DNA from: Streptomyces achromogenes
GTDB taxonomy: Bacteria; Actinomycetota; Actinomycetes; Streptomycetales; Streptomycetaceae
DNA: 64,000 nucleotides
NCBI RefSeq assembly: GCF_030816715.1
Contig: NZ_JAUSYH010000001.1
Location: 1,240,001-1,304,000, forward strand
Direction: 5' to 3'
The notes beneath the pieces were generated by a model, which made no database searches, was not told where the DNA came from, and saw only the letters and a program-made list of their open reading frames with translations. This document shows positions 15,854 through 24,750 of this stretch, one piece after another (positions within the stretch are counted from its first letter, which is position 1; each line of letters starts with the position of its first letter). A program made the position numbers and the translations under genes.

Positions 15854-17343
15854 TCCGGCTGGGTCTGGACGTTGAGCTCGCCCAGCCGGATTCGCCCGGC
15901 CGGATCCGTGCGCCGGTCGCTGAGCTTGAGCACGTCGAAGCCCTTGGCGATGTCGTTCGAGTAGATGTAGCCGTTGTAGTAGTACGCCGACCACGCGCCG
16001 CCGGTCTGCAGGGTCGTGGTGCTCAGCGGACCGCGCTCGAAGTAGGCGATCTCCCTGGGCTTCGCCGAGTCGGTGAAGTCCCAGACGGAGACGCCGCCCT
16101 GGTACCAGGCCTGGACCATGAGGTCCTTGCCCTTGACCGGGATCAGCGAGCCGTTGTGTGCGACGCAGTTCTCGGTGGCCGCCTGGTAGCGCGGGATCTT
16201 GTAGTAGCTGCGGAAGACGAGCTTGCGCTTGTCGCCCTTTCCGGTGATGTCGTAGATGCCGTCGGCGCCGCGGGTGGGGCCGGTCGCCGCGTCGCAGGTG
16301 GCCGCGCCGCCGCCGCCCAGTTCATCGGTGAAGACGACCTTGTTCGCCTTCTGGCTGAAGGTGGCCGAGTGCCAGAAGGCGAAGTTGACGTTGTCCTGCA
16401 CCCGGTCGATGACCTTCGGGTGCTCCGGATCCTTGATCGAGAACAGGATGCCGTCGCCCATGCAGGCGCCGGCCGCCAGGTCCTTCTCGGGCAGCACGGT
16501 GATGTCGTGGCAGCCGGTCGTCTTGGAGACGCCGGGGTTGGTCGGACCACCCGGGTTGCCGCCGCCGTCCGGGCCCTCGCCGGGGAACAGCACGGGGAAG
16601 CCGACGACAGCCGCCTTCTCGGGCGCGTCGCGCGGCACCTTGATGACGGAGATGCCGTCGTGCGGGGGCTGACAGTCGGGGTAGGCGGCGTTGGGCGAGT
16701 ACGAGGAGACGTAGACGTAGACGTTCTTGCGCTGGGGCACCAGGGTGTGGGTGTGCGAACCGCACGCGGTCTCGACGGCGGCGACGTACTTCGGGTTCCT
16801 CTTGTCGCTGATGTCGAAGACCTTCATGCCCTCCCACGAGGACTTCTCGGTGACCGGCTGCGTGGTGCTGTTGCAACTGCTGTCGCTGCGCGAGGAGTCG
16901 GTCGACAGGAAGAGCAGGTTGCCGGAGACGGAGACGTCGTTCTGCGAGCCGGGGCAGAGCACCTGGGCCACGGTCTTCGGCGCCTTCGGGTTGCCGATGT
17001 CGAAGATGCGGAACCCGTCGTAGTTGCCGGCGAAGGCGTACCGGCCCTGGAAGGCCAGGTCCGAATTGGTGCCCGGCAGGACGTCCTTGGGGATGTTCGT
17101 CAGGTGCTGGATGTTGCCGGAGTGGACGATCTCGTCCTGCCCGGGTATCTCGCCGGCGGCGATCGCGGCGCCCGCCCGGGTCCGGGCGTCGCGGGTCACC
17201 TCCCGCCCGACGGCGGGGCCGTCCCCCGGGTCGGGGGTCGCGGCCGCCGGGACCGCGGTGAGCAGCGCGGCCAGGAGCCCGGTGCAGGCGGCGGCGGCTT
17301 TCCACCGTCTGCGTCGTGTTCGAGGATCGTTCGACAGGGTCAC
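15841..17343 (-). CDS. Secreted LVIVD-repeat beta-propeller protein
   Basis: A 500-residue exported protein. The signal peptide covers about residues 1-36 (RRRRWKAAAACTGLLAALL, cleavage after AAA). The mature part has LVIVD-type propeller repeats, for example GFRIFDIGNPKAPKTV, GMKVFDISDKRNPKYV and GVSVWDFTDSAKPREI. It is probably extracellular or wall-bound, with no known enzymatic activity. The GTG at 17343 is chosen because GGAGG lies 5 nt upstream; a longer frame starts at 17361. It is divergent from a DUF305 lipoprotein, a conserved neighbourhood in Streptomyces. Confidence 0.85.
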   Translation of the reverse strand: MTLSNDPRTRRRRWKAAAACTGLLAALLTAVPAAATPDPGDGPAVGREVTRDARTRAGAAIAAGEIPGQDEIVHSGNIQHLTNIPKDVLPGTNSDLAFQGRYAFAGNYDGFRIFDIGNPKAPKTVAQVLCPGSQNDVSVSGNLLFLSTDSSRSDSSCNSTTQPVTEKSSWEGMKVFDISDKRNPKYVAAVETACGSHTHTLVPQRKNVYVYVSSYSPNAAYPDCQPPHDGISVIKVPRDAPEKAAVVGFPVLFPGEGPDGGGNPGGPTNPGVSKTTGCHDITVLPEKDLAAGACMGDGILFSIKDPEHPKVIDRVQDNVNFAFWHSATFSQKANKVVFTDELGGGGAATCDAATGPTRGADGIYDITGKGDKRKLVFRSYYKIPRYQAATENCVAHNGSLIPVKGKDLMVQAWYQGGVSVWDFTDSAKPREIAYFERGPLSTTTLQTGGAWSAYYYNGYIYSNDIAKGFDVLKLSDRRTDPAGRIRLGELNVQTQPDYFD

Positions 17344-17532
17344 TGCATCCTCCCTAGTCACCGTTCAGGCGGGAACGGTTCACGGTGCTCCGAAGTATCG
17401 TCTTCATCATGCACATATCAAGGGTCGGCAACGTACTCGTCATGAATGAATCGGTTCGGCGGTGCTGTCGGCGGTGCATGGATTCGGACGAGGGCGGGCC
17501 CGCCCTCGACTCGCCTGCTCCAGGAGGTCGTT

Positions 17533-18171
17533 GTGCTCGTCCGCCGCGTGCCCCTCGTGTCAGCCTCGCTGCTCCTCGCCCTGGCCCTCGCCGGCTGTGA
17601 CTCGGGGACGGACGCCGGGTCGGGCGCGGTGAGCGGCCCTTCGGTGATCGCGCCGGGCAAGCCGGGCGAGGCGAACCGCACCCTCTCGGCACAGGACGCG
17701 GCCGAGCAGCGCGCCGACGACGACACACCCAACTCCGCCGACGTGGCCTACGCGCGGAAGATGATCGAACACCACGCCCAGGCACTGGAGATGACCGAAC
17801 TCGTGCCGGACCGCGCCGCATCGGGGGACGTCAGACGCCTCGCGCTGCGCATTTCCGCGGCACAGGGGCCGGAGATCAAGGCCATGGAGGGCTGGCTCAC
17901 CACTCATGGCCAAAAGACGACGGGCGGCACGCACACGCACACGGCGATGCCCGGCATGGCGACCGCGGCCCAACTGACCGCGTTGCGGGCGGCCCGCGGG
18001 AAGGCGTTCGACACGCTCTTCCTCACTCTGATGATCACTCACCACGAGGGTGCGCTCACCATGGCCGCGGAGGTCAAGGCGCAGGGCAACAACATACGGG
18101 TCGAGGAGATGGCGGACGACGTGATCGCGCAGCAGACGAGCGAGATCACGCGGATGAACGGGATGCGCTGA
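17533..18171 (+). CDS. DUF305 lipoprotein
   Basis: A 212-residue lipoprotein with a lipobox in LALALAGCDSG, followed by a flexible spacer and a DUF305 four-helix domain. Its hallmark His/Met clusters are present: MIEHHAQALEMTEL, THTHTAMPGM and LMITHHEGALTM. The histidines and methionines suggest copper or other metal binding outside the cell; this is inference, as the family is poorly characterised. The GTG start has AGGAGG 6 nt upstream. It probably works with the divergent LVIVD protein. Confidence 0.86.
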   Translation: MLVRRVPLVSASLLLALALAGCDSGTDAGSGAVSGPSVIAPGKPGEANRTLSAQDAAEQRADDDTPNSADVAYARKMIEHHAQALEMTELVPDRAASGDVRRLALRISAAQGPEIKAMEGWLTTHGQKTTGGTHTHTAMPGMATAAQLTALRAARGKAFDTLFLTLMITHHEGALTMAAEVKAQGNNIRVEEMADDVIAQQTSEITRMNGMR

Positions 18172-18262
18172 CGCCTTCCGACGCCCCGCGAGGGGCCACC
18201 ACCGCACCGGAGGGAAGCGCAACGCCCGGCGCCGGACGCGATGTCCCGCGCCGGACGGAACG

Positions 18263-18955
18263 TCAGCGCCGGGCGTGACGCGGCGTCAGGTATCCGGCGT
18301 CGCGTGCCCGGGCGATCAGCCGCAGCGACCGTCGCCTGCCGTGCCCCGTCGCGTACATCACCGCGAGGACGGGATTTGCCCCCTCCTCCTGGGCCGCGCG
18401 GTATTCCTGCGCCGTCAGCCACAGCCCTTCGACGCCGCGCGGCCACACCGGGCGGGCCCGCCGGGGGCCCAAGAGCTCCTCGGCGCCGTGCCCGGCCTCC
18501 GCCACCGCCGGGTGGCCGGCTCCCCCGTCGCCCTCCGCGCGGTCCGCGGCCCCCATACCGTCCGCGGCCTCTGCGTGGTCCTCGGTCCCCGTGCGGTCCG
18601 CGGCCCTCGTGTCGTGCACGTCCGGCGTCGCGTCCGTCAGGGGTTCGCCGTCGCCTTCGTCGCCGTCTTCGTCGTCGGACCCGTCGAAGAGGGGTTCCTC
18701 GATCCAGTCCGCGAGCAGGGTCAGGTCGACGAGCGAGAGGGCGGGCCGGGCCCGGATGTCCTCGATGGAGACCCGGCCTCCGCTGACGACGGCGAGCAGG
18801 TCGACACGCGCCCCGTCGGTGAACGACAGCCGGACATGGGACCAGGAAGTGGCGCCTCCCCCCTCCCGGACCTCCCACGCCGGCCGCACGGACACCGTGC
18901 CGTCCTCGGCGGAACGATCAGAAAGATCAAGAAACGATGCTTCCAGCACATACAC
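18263..18955 (-). CDS. DUF6214-like family protein
   Basis: A 230-residue soluble protein. The N-terminal part (WEVREGGGATSWSHVRLSF, then ARVDLLAVVSGGRVSIEDI) and the C-terminal part (PVLAVMYATGHGRRRSLRLI) resemble the Streptomyces DUF6214 family as I recall it. They are separated by an acidic, low-complexity linker (residues 90-145). The C-terminal segment reads like a small helix-turn-helix of the kind that recruits regulators, which is only a suggestion. The start is a GTG with a weak ribosome binding site. Function is unknown. Confidence 0.6.
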   Translation of the reverse strand: MYVLEASFLDLSDRSAEDGTVSVRPAWEVREGGGATSWSHVRLSFTDGARVDLLAVVSGGRVSIEDIRARPALSLVDLTLLADWIEEPLFDGSDDEDGDEGDGEPLTDATPDVHDTRAADRTGTEDHAEAADGMGAADRAEGDGGAGHPAVAEAGHGAEELLGPRRARPVWPRGVEGLWLTAQEYRAAQEEGANPVLAVMYATGHGRRRSLRLIARARDAGYLTPRHARR

Positions 18956-19096
18956 AACGTAACCGCATGATCACTTTCCATACGAACGGACACGCGTGCG
19001 GCGCGACCGCACGGCACCCTGTCAGCGGAGCCGTGACGGTGCGATGCTGGAGGCACCAGCGAATCTCCTCCGACCTCCGGGGTAAGGAGTTCCGCC

Positions 19097-20467
19097 GTGC
19101 TCCGTGTCGCCGTCGTCGGCTCCGGGCCGAGTGGTGTCTACACCGCCCAGAGTCTGGTCCAGCTGGATCCGGACGTCCTCGTCGACGTACTGGACCGCCT
19201 GCCCTGCCCGTACGGGCTGGTGCGGTACGGCGTCGCCCCGGACCACGAGAAGATCAAGTCCCTGCAGCAGAACCTGCGCGCCGTGCTCGAGCACGAACGG
19301 GTCCGGTTCCTCGGCGGCGTGCGGGTGGGCGCGGACGGCGTGCCGACGGCCCGGCTGCGCGAGCTCTACCACGCGGTCGTGTACTGCGTCGGCGCCGCGA
19401 CCGACCGGCACCTCGGCGTCCCCGGCGAGGAGCTGCCCGGCAGCTGGTCGGCGACGGAGTTCGTCTCCTGGTACAGCGCCCACCCGGACGCCGTCCCCGC
19501 AAGGTTCCTGCACGGCGTCGACTCGGCCGTGGTGGTGGGCATCGGGAACGTCGCGGTGGACGTCACCCGGATCCTGGCACGGGGCGCCGCCGAACTGAGC
19601 CCCACCGACATGCCTCAGGCGGCGCTGGCCGCACTCGCGGCGAGCGAGGTGAGGGAGATCCACATGGTCGGACGGCGCGGCCCCTCGCAGGCCCGGTTCA
19701 CCACCAAGGAGCTGCGGGAGCTGGGCACGCTGCCGGACGCCGAGGTCGTCGTCGACGAGGCGGAACTGGCGCTCGATCCGGCGTACGGGGATCCTTCCGG
19801 GCTTGCGGCGGCACAGCGCCGCAACGTGGAGGTGCTGCGCGGCTGGGCGGCGTCGCCGGCGCGCGGCGCCCGACGGCGCATCCGGCTGCGGTTCTTCCTG
19901 CGGCCCGTCGAACTGCGTGCTGTCGGGGGCCGGTTGGGCGTGGTGCGGTTCGAGCGGACGGCACCGGACGGGCGTGGCGGGGTGACCGGCACCGGCCGGT
20001 ACGAGGACGTCCCGTCGCAGCTGGCCCTGCGGTCGGTGGGCTACCGGGGCACCCCGCTGGAGGGTCTGCCGTTCGACGCGGGGCACGGCACCGTGCCGCA
20101 TCTGGCGGGACGGGTGGTGCGTGACGGTCAGGTGGCGCCGGGCGAGTACGTGGCGGGCTGGATCAAGCGCGGCCCCACCGGTGTCATCGGTACCAACCGG
20201 CCGTGCGCGAAGGAGACGGCGACGTCCCTGCTGGCGGACGCTCCCGCCCTCGTGCGACGGGAGCTGCCCGGCGACCCGCTCTCGCTGCTGCGGGCCGCCG
20301 GAGCCGAGCCCGTCGGGTGGGCGGGCTGGCAGGCGATCGAACGTGCGGAGGCCGAGCTCGGGGCCTCGCTGGGCCGCGGGGTCGTCAAGCTGCCGGACTG
20401 GCCGTCGCTGCGGGCGGCGGCGGGCCCGGCCGCCGTCGGCGTCCAGGATCCGCCGCCCCTGCGGTGA
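19097..20467 (+). CDS. fprA: Ferredoxin-NADP reductase, FprA (adrenodoxin reductase) type
   Basis: A 456-residue FAD enzyme that transfers electrons between NADPH and ferredoxin, typically feeding cytochromes P450. The FAD-binding motif VAVVGSGPSGVYTAQ is at the N-terminus, CPYGLVRYGVAPDHEK is the family signature, and the NADP-binding motif VVVGIGNVAVDV lies near residue 155. The C-terminal GWIKRGPTGVIGTNR matches the adrenodoxin reductase family. The GTG start has AAGGAG 8 nt upstream. It is monocistronic. The P450 in this window lies 37 kb away and no ferredoxin gene is nearby. Confidence 0.88.
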   Translation: MLRVAVVGSGPSGVYTAQSLVQLDPDVLVDVLDRLPCPYGLVRYGVAPDHEKIKSLQQNLRAVLEHERVRFLGGVRVGADGVPTARLRELYHAVVYCVGAATDRHLGVPGEELPGSWSATEFVSWYSAHPDAVPARFLHGVDSAVVVGIGNVAVDVTRILARGAAELSPTDMPQAALAALAASEVREIHMVGRRGPSQARFTTKELRELGTLPDAEVVVDEAELALDPAYGDPSGLAAAQRRNVEVLRGWAASPARGARRRIRLRFFLRPVELRAVGGRLGVVRFERTAPDGRGGVTGTGRYEDVPSQLALRSVGYRGTPLEGLPFDAGHGTVPHLAGRVVRDGQVAPGEYVAGWIKRGPTGVIGTNRPCAKETATSLLADAPALVRRELPGDPLSLLRAAGAEPVGWAGWQAIERAEAELGASLGRGVVKLPDWPSLRAAAGPAAVGVQDPPPLR

Positions 20468-20539
20468 ACACTCCGGTCGTCCCTTCGGCGGGCACCGCGG
20501 TCACGGGGCGCACGTGACCGCGGGCGGCGGCCGGCCGCG

Positions 20540-22735
20540 TCAGGAGCTCGTGAGGACGACCAGGCGCTGGGTGGCCCGGGTCATCGCGACATAGCGGTCG
20601 ACCGCGCCTTCGACGCCCGTCCCGAAGGTCTCCGGGTCGATCAGGACGACCAGGTCGAACTCGAGCCCCTTCGACAGTTCCGGCGTCAGCGACCGCACGC
20701 GCGAGGTCGGCCGGAACGCAGGGTCGCCGATGACGCAGGCGATCCCGTCGTCGTGCTCGGCGAGCCAGGCCTGAAGGATGGGCTCCAGCTCCGAGACGTC
20801 CCCATGGGCGACCGGGACGCCGCTGCTGCGGATGGAGGTCGGGACGTTGGCGTCCGGAAGCGCGGCCCGGATGACCGGTTCGGCCTCCGCCATGACTTCC
20901 TCCGGGGTCCGGTAGTTGACGGTCAGCGACGCCACGCTGATCCGGTCGAGCCCGATCCGCTCGAGCCGTTCCTGCCAGGACTCCGTGAATCCGTGCCGGG
21001 CCTGGGCACGGTCCCCGACGATGGTGAAACTCCGGGACGGACAGCGCAGCAGCAGCATCTGCCACTCCGCGTCGGTCAGCTCCTGCGCCTCGTCCACCAC
21101 GATGTGGGCGAAGGGGCCGGCCAGCAGGTCCGGGTCGGCGAGGGACAGTTCGCTCTCGTCGACCAGGCTGACCTGGGCGTCCTCGCCGCGCAGCATGGTC
21201 ACCAGGCCTTCGCCGTCGTCGCCGTCGGCCCCGGAGTCGGCCACCGCCGCGATCAGGTTGTCGACGACCTGCGTCATGCGCTCGCGCTGGGCGGCGAGGA
21301 CGGCCTTGTGGCGGACCTTGCGCCGGGCCTCCTTCGGGTCGCCGAGCCGCTGGCGTGCCGCGTCCAGGAGCGGCAGGTCGGACACCGTCCAGGCCTGGGG
21401 GTCCGCCCGCTGCAGCGCGCGCACCTCGTCCGGGGTCAGCCAGGGGGCGCACATCCGCAGATAGGCGGGCACCGACCACAGGTCGCCCACCAGGTCGGCC
21501 GCTTCCAGCAACGGCCATGCCCGGTTGAGGGCGCCGACCAGTTCACGGTCGTGCCGCAGCGCCTTGCGGAACAGCGCCGGTGAGACGTCGCCGCCGTGCT
21601 TGTCCAGCAGGATCGTGACCAGTTCCTCCCAGATCAGGTCGCGCGCCTCGTTGTGCGGAGTGCCCGGCGCCGGCGCGTCGAACGCCTCGGCCCAGTCGTC
21701 GGCGCCGAGGTGGACGTCGGCGTCCGAGACGGTGACCGTCATCCCCTCCGTCGGCGGCGACTCGTAGAACCGGACGGCCGTCTCGATCGCCTTCACCATG
21801 TCCGCGGACGACTTCAGCCGGGCCACCGTCGGGTCTGCCTCGAGCGCCGCGTCGGCCCCCTCGGTGACGAGGTCGCGCAGGACGCAGGTCTGCACGCCCT
21901 CCTCGCCGAGGCTCGGCAGGACGTCGGCCACATAGGCCAGGTAGGGCCGGTGCGGGCCGACGAACAGCACACCGCCCCGACGGTGCCCGAGGCGGGGGTC
22001 GGAGTAGAGGAGGTAGGCCGACCGGTGCAGGGCCACGACGGTCTTCCCGGTGCCCGGACCTCCGTCGACGACGAGCGCGCCCCGCGAACCGGCGCGGATG
22101 ACGGCGTCCTGGTCCGCCTGGATGGTGGCGAGCACGTCGCGCATCCGGCCCGACCGCCGGCCGCCCAGACTGGCGATGAAGGCCGACTGGTCGTCGAGCG
22201 CGGCGTGCCCTTCGAGCCCTTCGGCGGTGAACACCTCGTCCCAGTAGTCGCTGATCCGGCCGCGGGTCCAGCGGTAGCGGCGGCGGCTCACCAGGCCCAT
22301 CGGGTCGGCGTGGGTGGCCGCGAAGAACGGCTCGGCCGCGGGGGAACGCCAGTCGATCAGCAGTCGGCGGCCCGTGCTGTCGGTGAGGCCGATGCGTCCG
22401 ACGTACAGGGGCTCGGGGTCGTCGGCGCCGACCATGTGCCCGAGGCACAGGTCCAGGCCGAAGCGGTTCAGGGAGCGCAGCCGGCCCGTCAGCCGGTGGA
22501 TCTCCTGGTCGCGGTCCATCGCCTCCCGGCCGAGGCCGCCCGGGGCCCGGCGCTCGGCGTCGAGACGGGCGGAGAGTTCGGCGATCGTCTGCTCGAGGCT
22601 CTCCGCGATCGCCGCGAAGCGCTGCTCGTCGCGGGCGATCAGCTTCGGGTCGGCTTTGGCGGACAGCCGGTCGGGAAGAGCGAACGCGCCGGCGGTCGAG
22701 GGGGTCATGTGGTCGACATGCACTTCGTAGATCAC
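20540..22735 (-). CDS. helR: HelD-family RNA polymerase-recycling ATPase, probable HelR (rifamycin resistance)
   Basis: A 731-residue UvrD/HelD-like protein. An N-terminal helical region (residues 25-100) is followed by two ATPase lobes: Walker A GGPGTGKT at residues 225-232, Walker B region HIVVDEAQELTD, motif GDRAQARHGF and the C-terminal YVAMTRATQRLVVL. Actinobacterial HelD proteins remove stalled RNA polymerase; HelR does so for rifamycin-bound enzyme and confers resistance. The HelR reading rests on family, length and the exact rifamycin-associated element 49 bp upstream. The GTG at 22735 has GGAAA upstream; an internal ATG at 22708 is the alternative. Confidence 0.75.
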   Translation of the reverse strand: MIYEVHVDHMTPSTAGAFALPDRLSAKADPKLIARDEQRFAAIAESLEQTIAELSARLDAERRAPGGLGREAMDRDQEIHRLTGRLRSLNRFGLDLCLGHMVGADDPEPLYVGRIGLTDSTGRRLLIDWRSPAAEPFFAATHADPMGLVSRRRYRWTRGRISDYWDEVFTAEGLEGHAALDDQSAFIASLGGRRSGRMRDVLATIQADQDAVIRAGSRGALVVDGGPGTGKTVVALHRSAYLLYSDPRLGHRRGGVLFVGPHRPYLAYVADVLPSLGEEGVQTCVLRDLVTEGADAALEADPTVARLKSSADMVKAIETAVRFYESPPTEGMTVTVSDADVHLGADDWAEAFDAPAPGTPHNEARDLIWEELVTILLDKHGGDVSPALFRKALRHDRELVGALNRAWPLLEAADLVGDLWSVPAYLRMCAPWLTPDEVRALQRADPQAWTVSDLPLLDAARQRLGDPKEARRKVRHKAVLAAQRERMTQVVDNLIAAVADSGADGDDGEGLVTMLRGEDAQVSLVDESELSLADPDLLAGPFAHIVVDEAQELTDAEWQMLLLRCPSRSFTIVGDRAQARHGFTESWQERLERIGLDRISVASLTVNYRTPEEVMAEAEPVIRAALPDANVPTSIRSSGVPVAHGDVSELEPILQAWLAEHDDGIACVIGDPAFRPTSRVRSLTPELSKGLEFDLVVLIDPETFGTGVEGAVDRYVAMTRATQRLVVLTSS

Positions 22736-22783
22736 TCATTTCCGCAGGTTCGGGCCTCGGCCTGCGATTCTGCGGTACGACGG

Positions 22784-22802
22784 GGGCCTTGCCGCAAGCC
22801 CC
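22784..22802 (-). promoter_or_regulatory. Rifamycin-associated element (RAE)
   Basis: Read toward helR the 19 bases are GGGGCTTGCGGCAAGGCCC, an inverted repeat of GCTTGC/GCAAGG type. This equals the published rifamycin-associated element as I remember it. It lies 49 bp before the helR start, with TATAGC (22810-22815, minus strand) just upstream as a possible -10 box. It would make helR inducible by rifamycins. Confidence 0.8.
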
Positions 22803-22951
22803 CGGGTGCGCTATACGTTGAGAGTGGCAAGGAGTGTGGTCTTCTCCGTCGCCCTTTTCTTTCGTCCGCCGTGGTCGGGCGGTTTCTCCGGACTTCCCAG
22901 ATCGTACGCGTGCCGCAGGAGCGGCCGGGGGCACCGGCCGCTCCGAAGACG

Positions 22952-24286
22952 TCAACTCCGCGTGCAGGTAGTGCCGTTGAGCGTGAAAGTGCCTGGCGCC
23001 GCACTGTTCCCGGTGTGGTTGGCCTGGTAGCCGACGGTGACGCTCGCACCGGCCGCGAGGGTGCCGTTGTAGGTGGCGTTCGTGGCCGTGACCGCTCCGG
23101 AGACCGGCGCGTACGTGGCGCCCCAGCCGTTGGTGATGGTCTGGCCGGAGGGCAGCGTGAAACCGAGCCGCCAGCCGTCGATCGCACCCGACCCGGTGTT
23201 GGTGAGGGTCACGGAGGCGGTCAGACCGGTGTTCCAGGCGCTGGTCGTCGCGGTCACCTTGCAGCCGGTGGGCTGCGGCTGCGGGGTGGGCCCCGCGGAG
23301 TCCAGGCCGAAGAAGGTCAGGACGCGGGCGGCCATGCCCCAGGCGTACAGGTTGTGCCCGACCCCCTGCAGACTGACGGCCTCGACCGGGGCCTGGTCAC
23401 CGGTGCCGCCGTAGCGGGTGCGGGTCCAGCCGGAGGCGGGCGAGTCGGTGGCGGCCGGGGTCTGGCTCACGCCCCGGACGTTGGTCCACTGCTTGATCTC
23501 CTCGCCGAAGTTGGGGTAGCGCAGCACGTCGTCCTCGGTGCCGTGCCACACCTGCATGCGCGGCCGGGTCCCGGTGTAGCCGGGATAGGCCCCTCGCACG
23601 AGGTCGCCCCACTCCTGCGCGGTGTGGACGACGGTGCCGCCGGAGCAGGCGCTGTTCCACTCGGAGCCGTCGGCCGTGGCGAAGCAGCCGAAGGGGACGC
23701 CGGAGAAGGCGGACCCGGCGGCGAACACGTCCGGGTAGTCGCCGAGCAGGACATTGGTCATCATCGCCCCGGAGGAGATGCCGGTGGCGTAGACGCGGGC
23801 GGTGTCGGCCGCGTACGCGGCGGTCACCCAGTCGATCATCGACTTGACGCCGACGGGGTCGCTGCCGCCGCCACGCCTGAGCGCCTGGGGCGAGGAGACG
23901 TCGAAACACTTGCTGCTGCGGGTGACGGACGGGTACACGATCACGAACCCGTACCGGTCGGCCAGTTGGGCGTACTCGGTGCCGGAGTGCATCGCGGGTC
24001 CGGACCCTCCGCACCAGTGCACCGCGACGAGCACGGCCGGGTGCGCGGTGACGTTCGCCGGTGCGTAGACGTACATCTGGAGATTGCTGGGGTTGGCGCC
24101 GAAGCCGGTGACCTCGGTCAGTGTGGCGGCCGGCACCGGCGCGGCGGCACGCGGCGCGGCGGAGGCCGCGGGAGCGGTGAGGACGGCGGCCGCGGGAGCG
24201 GTGAGGACGGCGGCCGTGAGCAGGAGCAGGAGGGCGCCTAACAGGGGGCGCAGCGCCCTGCCGAGGGAGTTGACCCGATCGATCAT
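22952..24286 (-). CDS. Secreted CE1/PHB depolymerase-like esterase with C-terminal CBM2
   Basis: A 444-residue exported enzyme. The signal peptide covers residues 1-40 (hydrophobic LLGALLLLLTAAVLTAPA). The alpha/beta-hydrolase domain has the oxyanion segment VAVHWCGGSG, the nucleophile elbow GISSGAMM and the late histidine in VGHNLYAWG. After a PTPQPQPT linker comes a family 2 carbohydrate-binding module (CKVTATTSAWNTGLTASV to the final Cys). It probably acts on acetylated or feruloylated xylan. The ATG at 24286 is chosen for its ribosome binding site and the signal peptide. A CebR-type box lies 218 bp upstream. Confidence 0.88.
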   Translation of the reverse strand: MIDRVNSLGRALRPLLGALLLLLTAAVLTAPAAAVLTAPAASAAPRAAAPVPAATLTEVTGFGANPSNLQMYVYAPANVTAHPAVLVAVHWCGGSGPAMHSGTEYAQLADRYGFVIVYPSVTRSSKCFDVSSPQALRRGGGSDPVGVKSMIDWVTAAYAADTARVYATGISSGAMMTNVLLGDYPDVFAAGSAFSGVPFGCFATADGSEWNSACSGGTVVHTAQEWGDLVRGAYPGYTGTRPRMQVWHGTEDDVLRYPNFGEEIKQWTNVRGVSQTPAATDSPASGWTRTRYGGTGDQAPVEAVSLQGVGHNLYAWGMAARVLTFFGLDSAGPTPQPQPTGCKVTATTSAWNTGLTASVTLTNTGSGAIDGWRLGFTLPSGQTITNGWGATYAPVSGAVTATNATYNGTLAAGASVTVGYQANHTGNSAAPGTFTLNGTTCTRS

Positions 24287-24503
24287 GTGGCTGTCCCTTT
24301 CTGGTAGCGGCTCGGGGGACGTCGTACGAGGTGCGCGGGAGACGGACGGCGAAGCGGAGGCAGCGGGCAGGCTCGGCAGAGCGGGTCCGCCGCGGGGTCG
24401 ACGGGTCCGGCTGCCGATGGCGGCGTCAGGGCCACGCTCACCGGCCCCCGCTGGGAGGTTCCGGGGTGGCCCGCCTCGCATGGTGGCATGCACATGCTCG
24501 CCA

Positions 24504-24517
24504 TGGAAGCGCTCCCA
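24504..24517. promoter_or_regulatory. CebR-type operator, one mismatch
   Basis: TGGAAGCGCTCCCA differs from the perfect palindrome TGGGAGCGCTCCCA at one base. The perfect form is the known CebR (cellobiose-responsive LacI repressor) site in Streptomyces. It lies upstream of the CBM2 esterase. Confidence 0.65.
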
Positions 24518-24597
24518 CGCCAACTCCCGCGCGGCGTCGCGACTTGGCCGGGGGGAGCCCCGTCAACGGGAACACGTTCTGCGCGAGACGTTGACTA

Positions 24598-24608
24598 GAA
24601 AGCGCTTG
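24598..24608. promoter_or_regulatory. AAGCGCTT-centred LacI-type half palindrome
   Basis: GAAAGCGCTTG has the AAGCGCTT core at 24600-24607 and resembles LacI-family operators. It lies about 145 bp before the pectate lyase start and differs from the CebR box, suggesting a different regulator. Confidence 0.4.
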
Positions 24609-24750
24609 CCCCCTACGTTCCGTTCAGCAGTGTGACCGAGCCGCTCAGCTGAACCCCACACAGGGCACACTGTTCGATCAAGTTGTTCAGAGTCTCGCAA
24701 GTAATTCACATACTTGATCCTCCTCACCGCTTGGAAGAAGGCATCGGGAC

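Larger units (their letters stand above)
24287..24750. other. 464-bp divergent promoter region with two LacI-type sites
   Basis: No gene is supported here. It separates the divergent esterase and pectate lyase genes and contains the CebR-like box at 24504-24517 and the AAGCGCTT-centred site at 24598-24608. The right half is less G+C rich, as expected for a promoter. Confidence 0.6.

Noticed and set aside
21596..24241. An 881-codon plus-strand open frame across helR and the CBM2 esterase
   Set aside because: It spans two well-supported minus-strand genes and their promoters and shows no domain.
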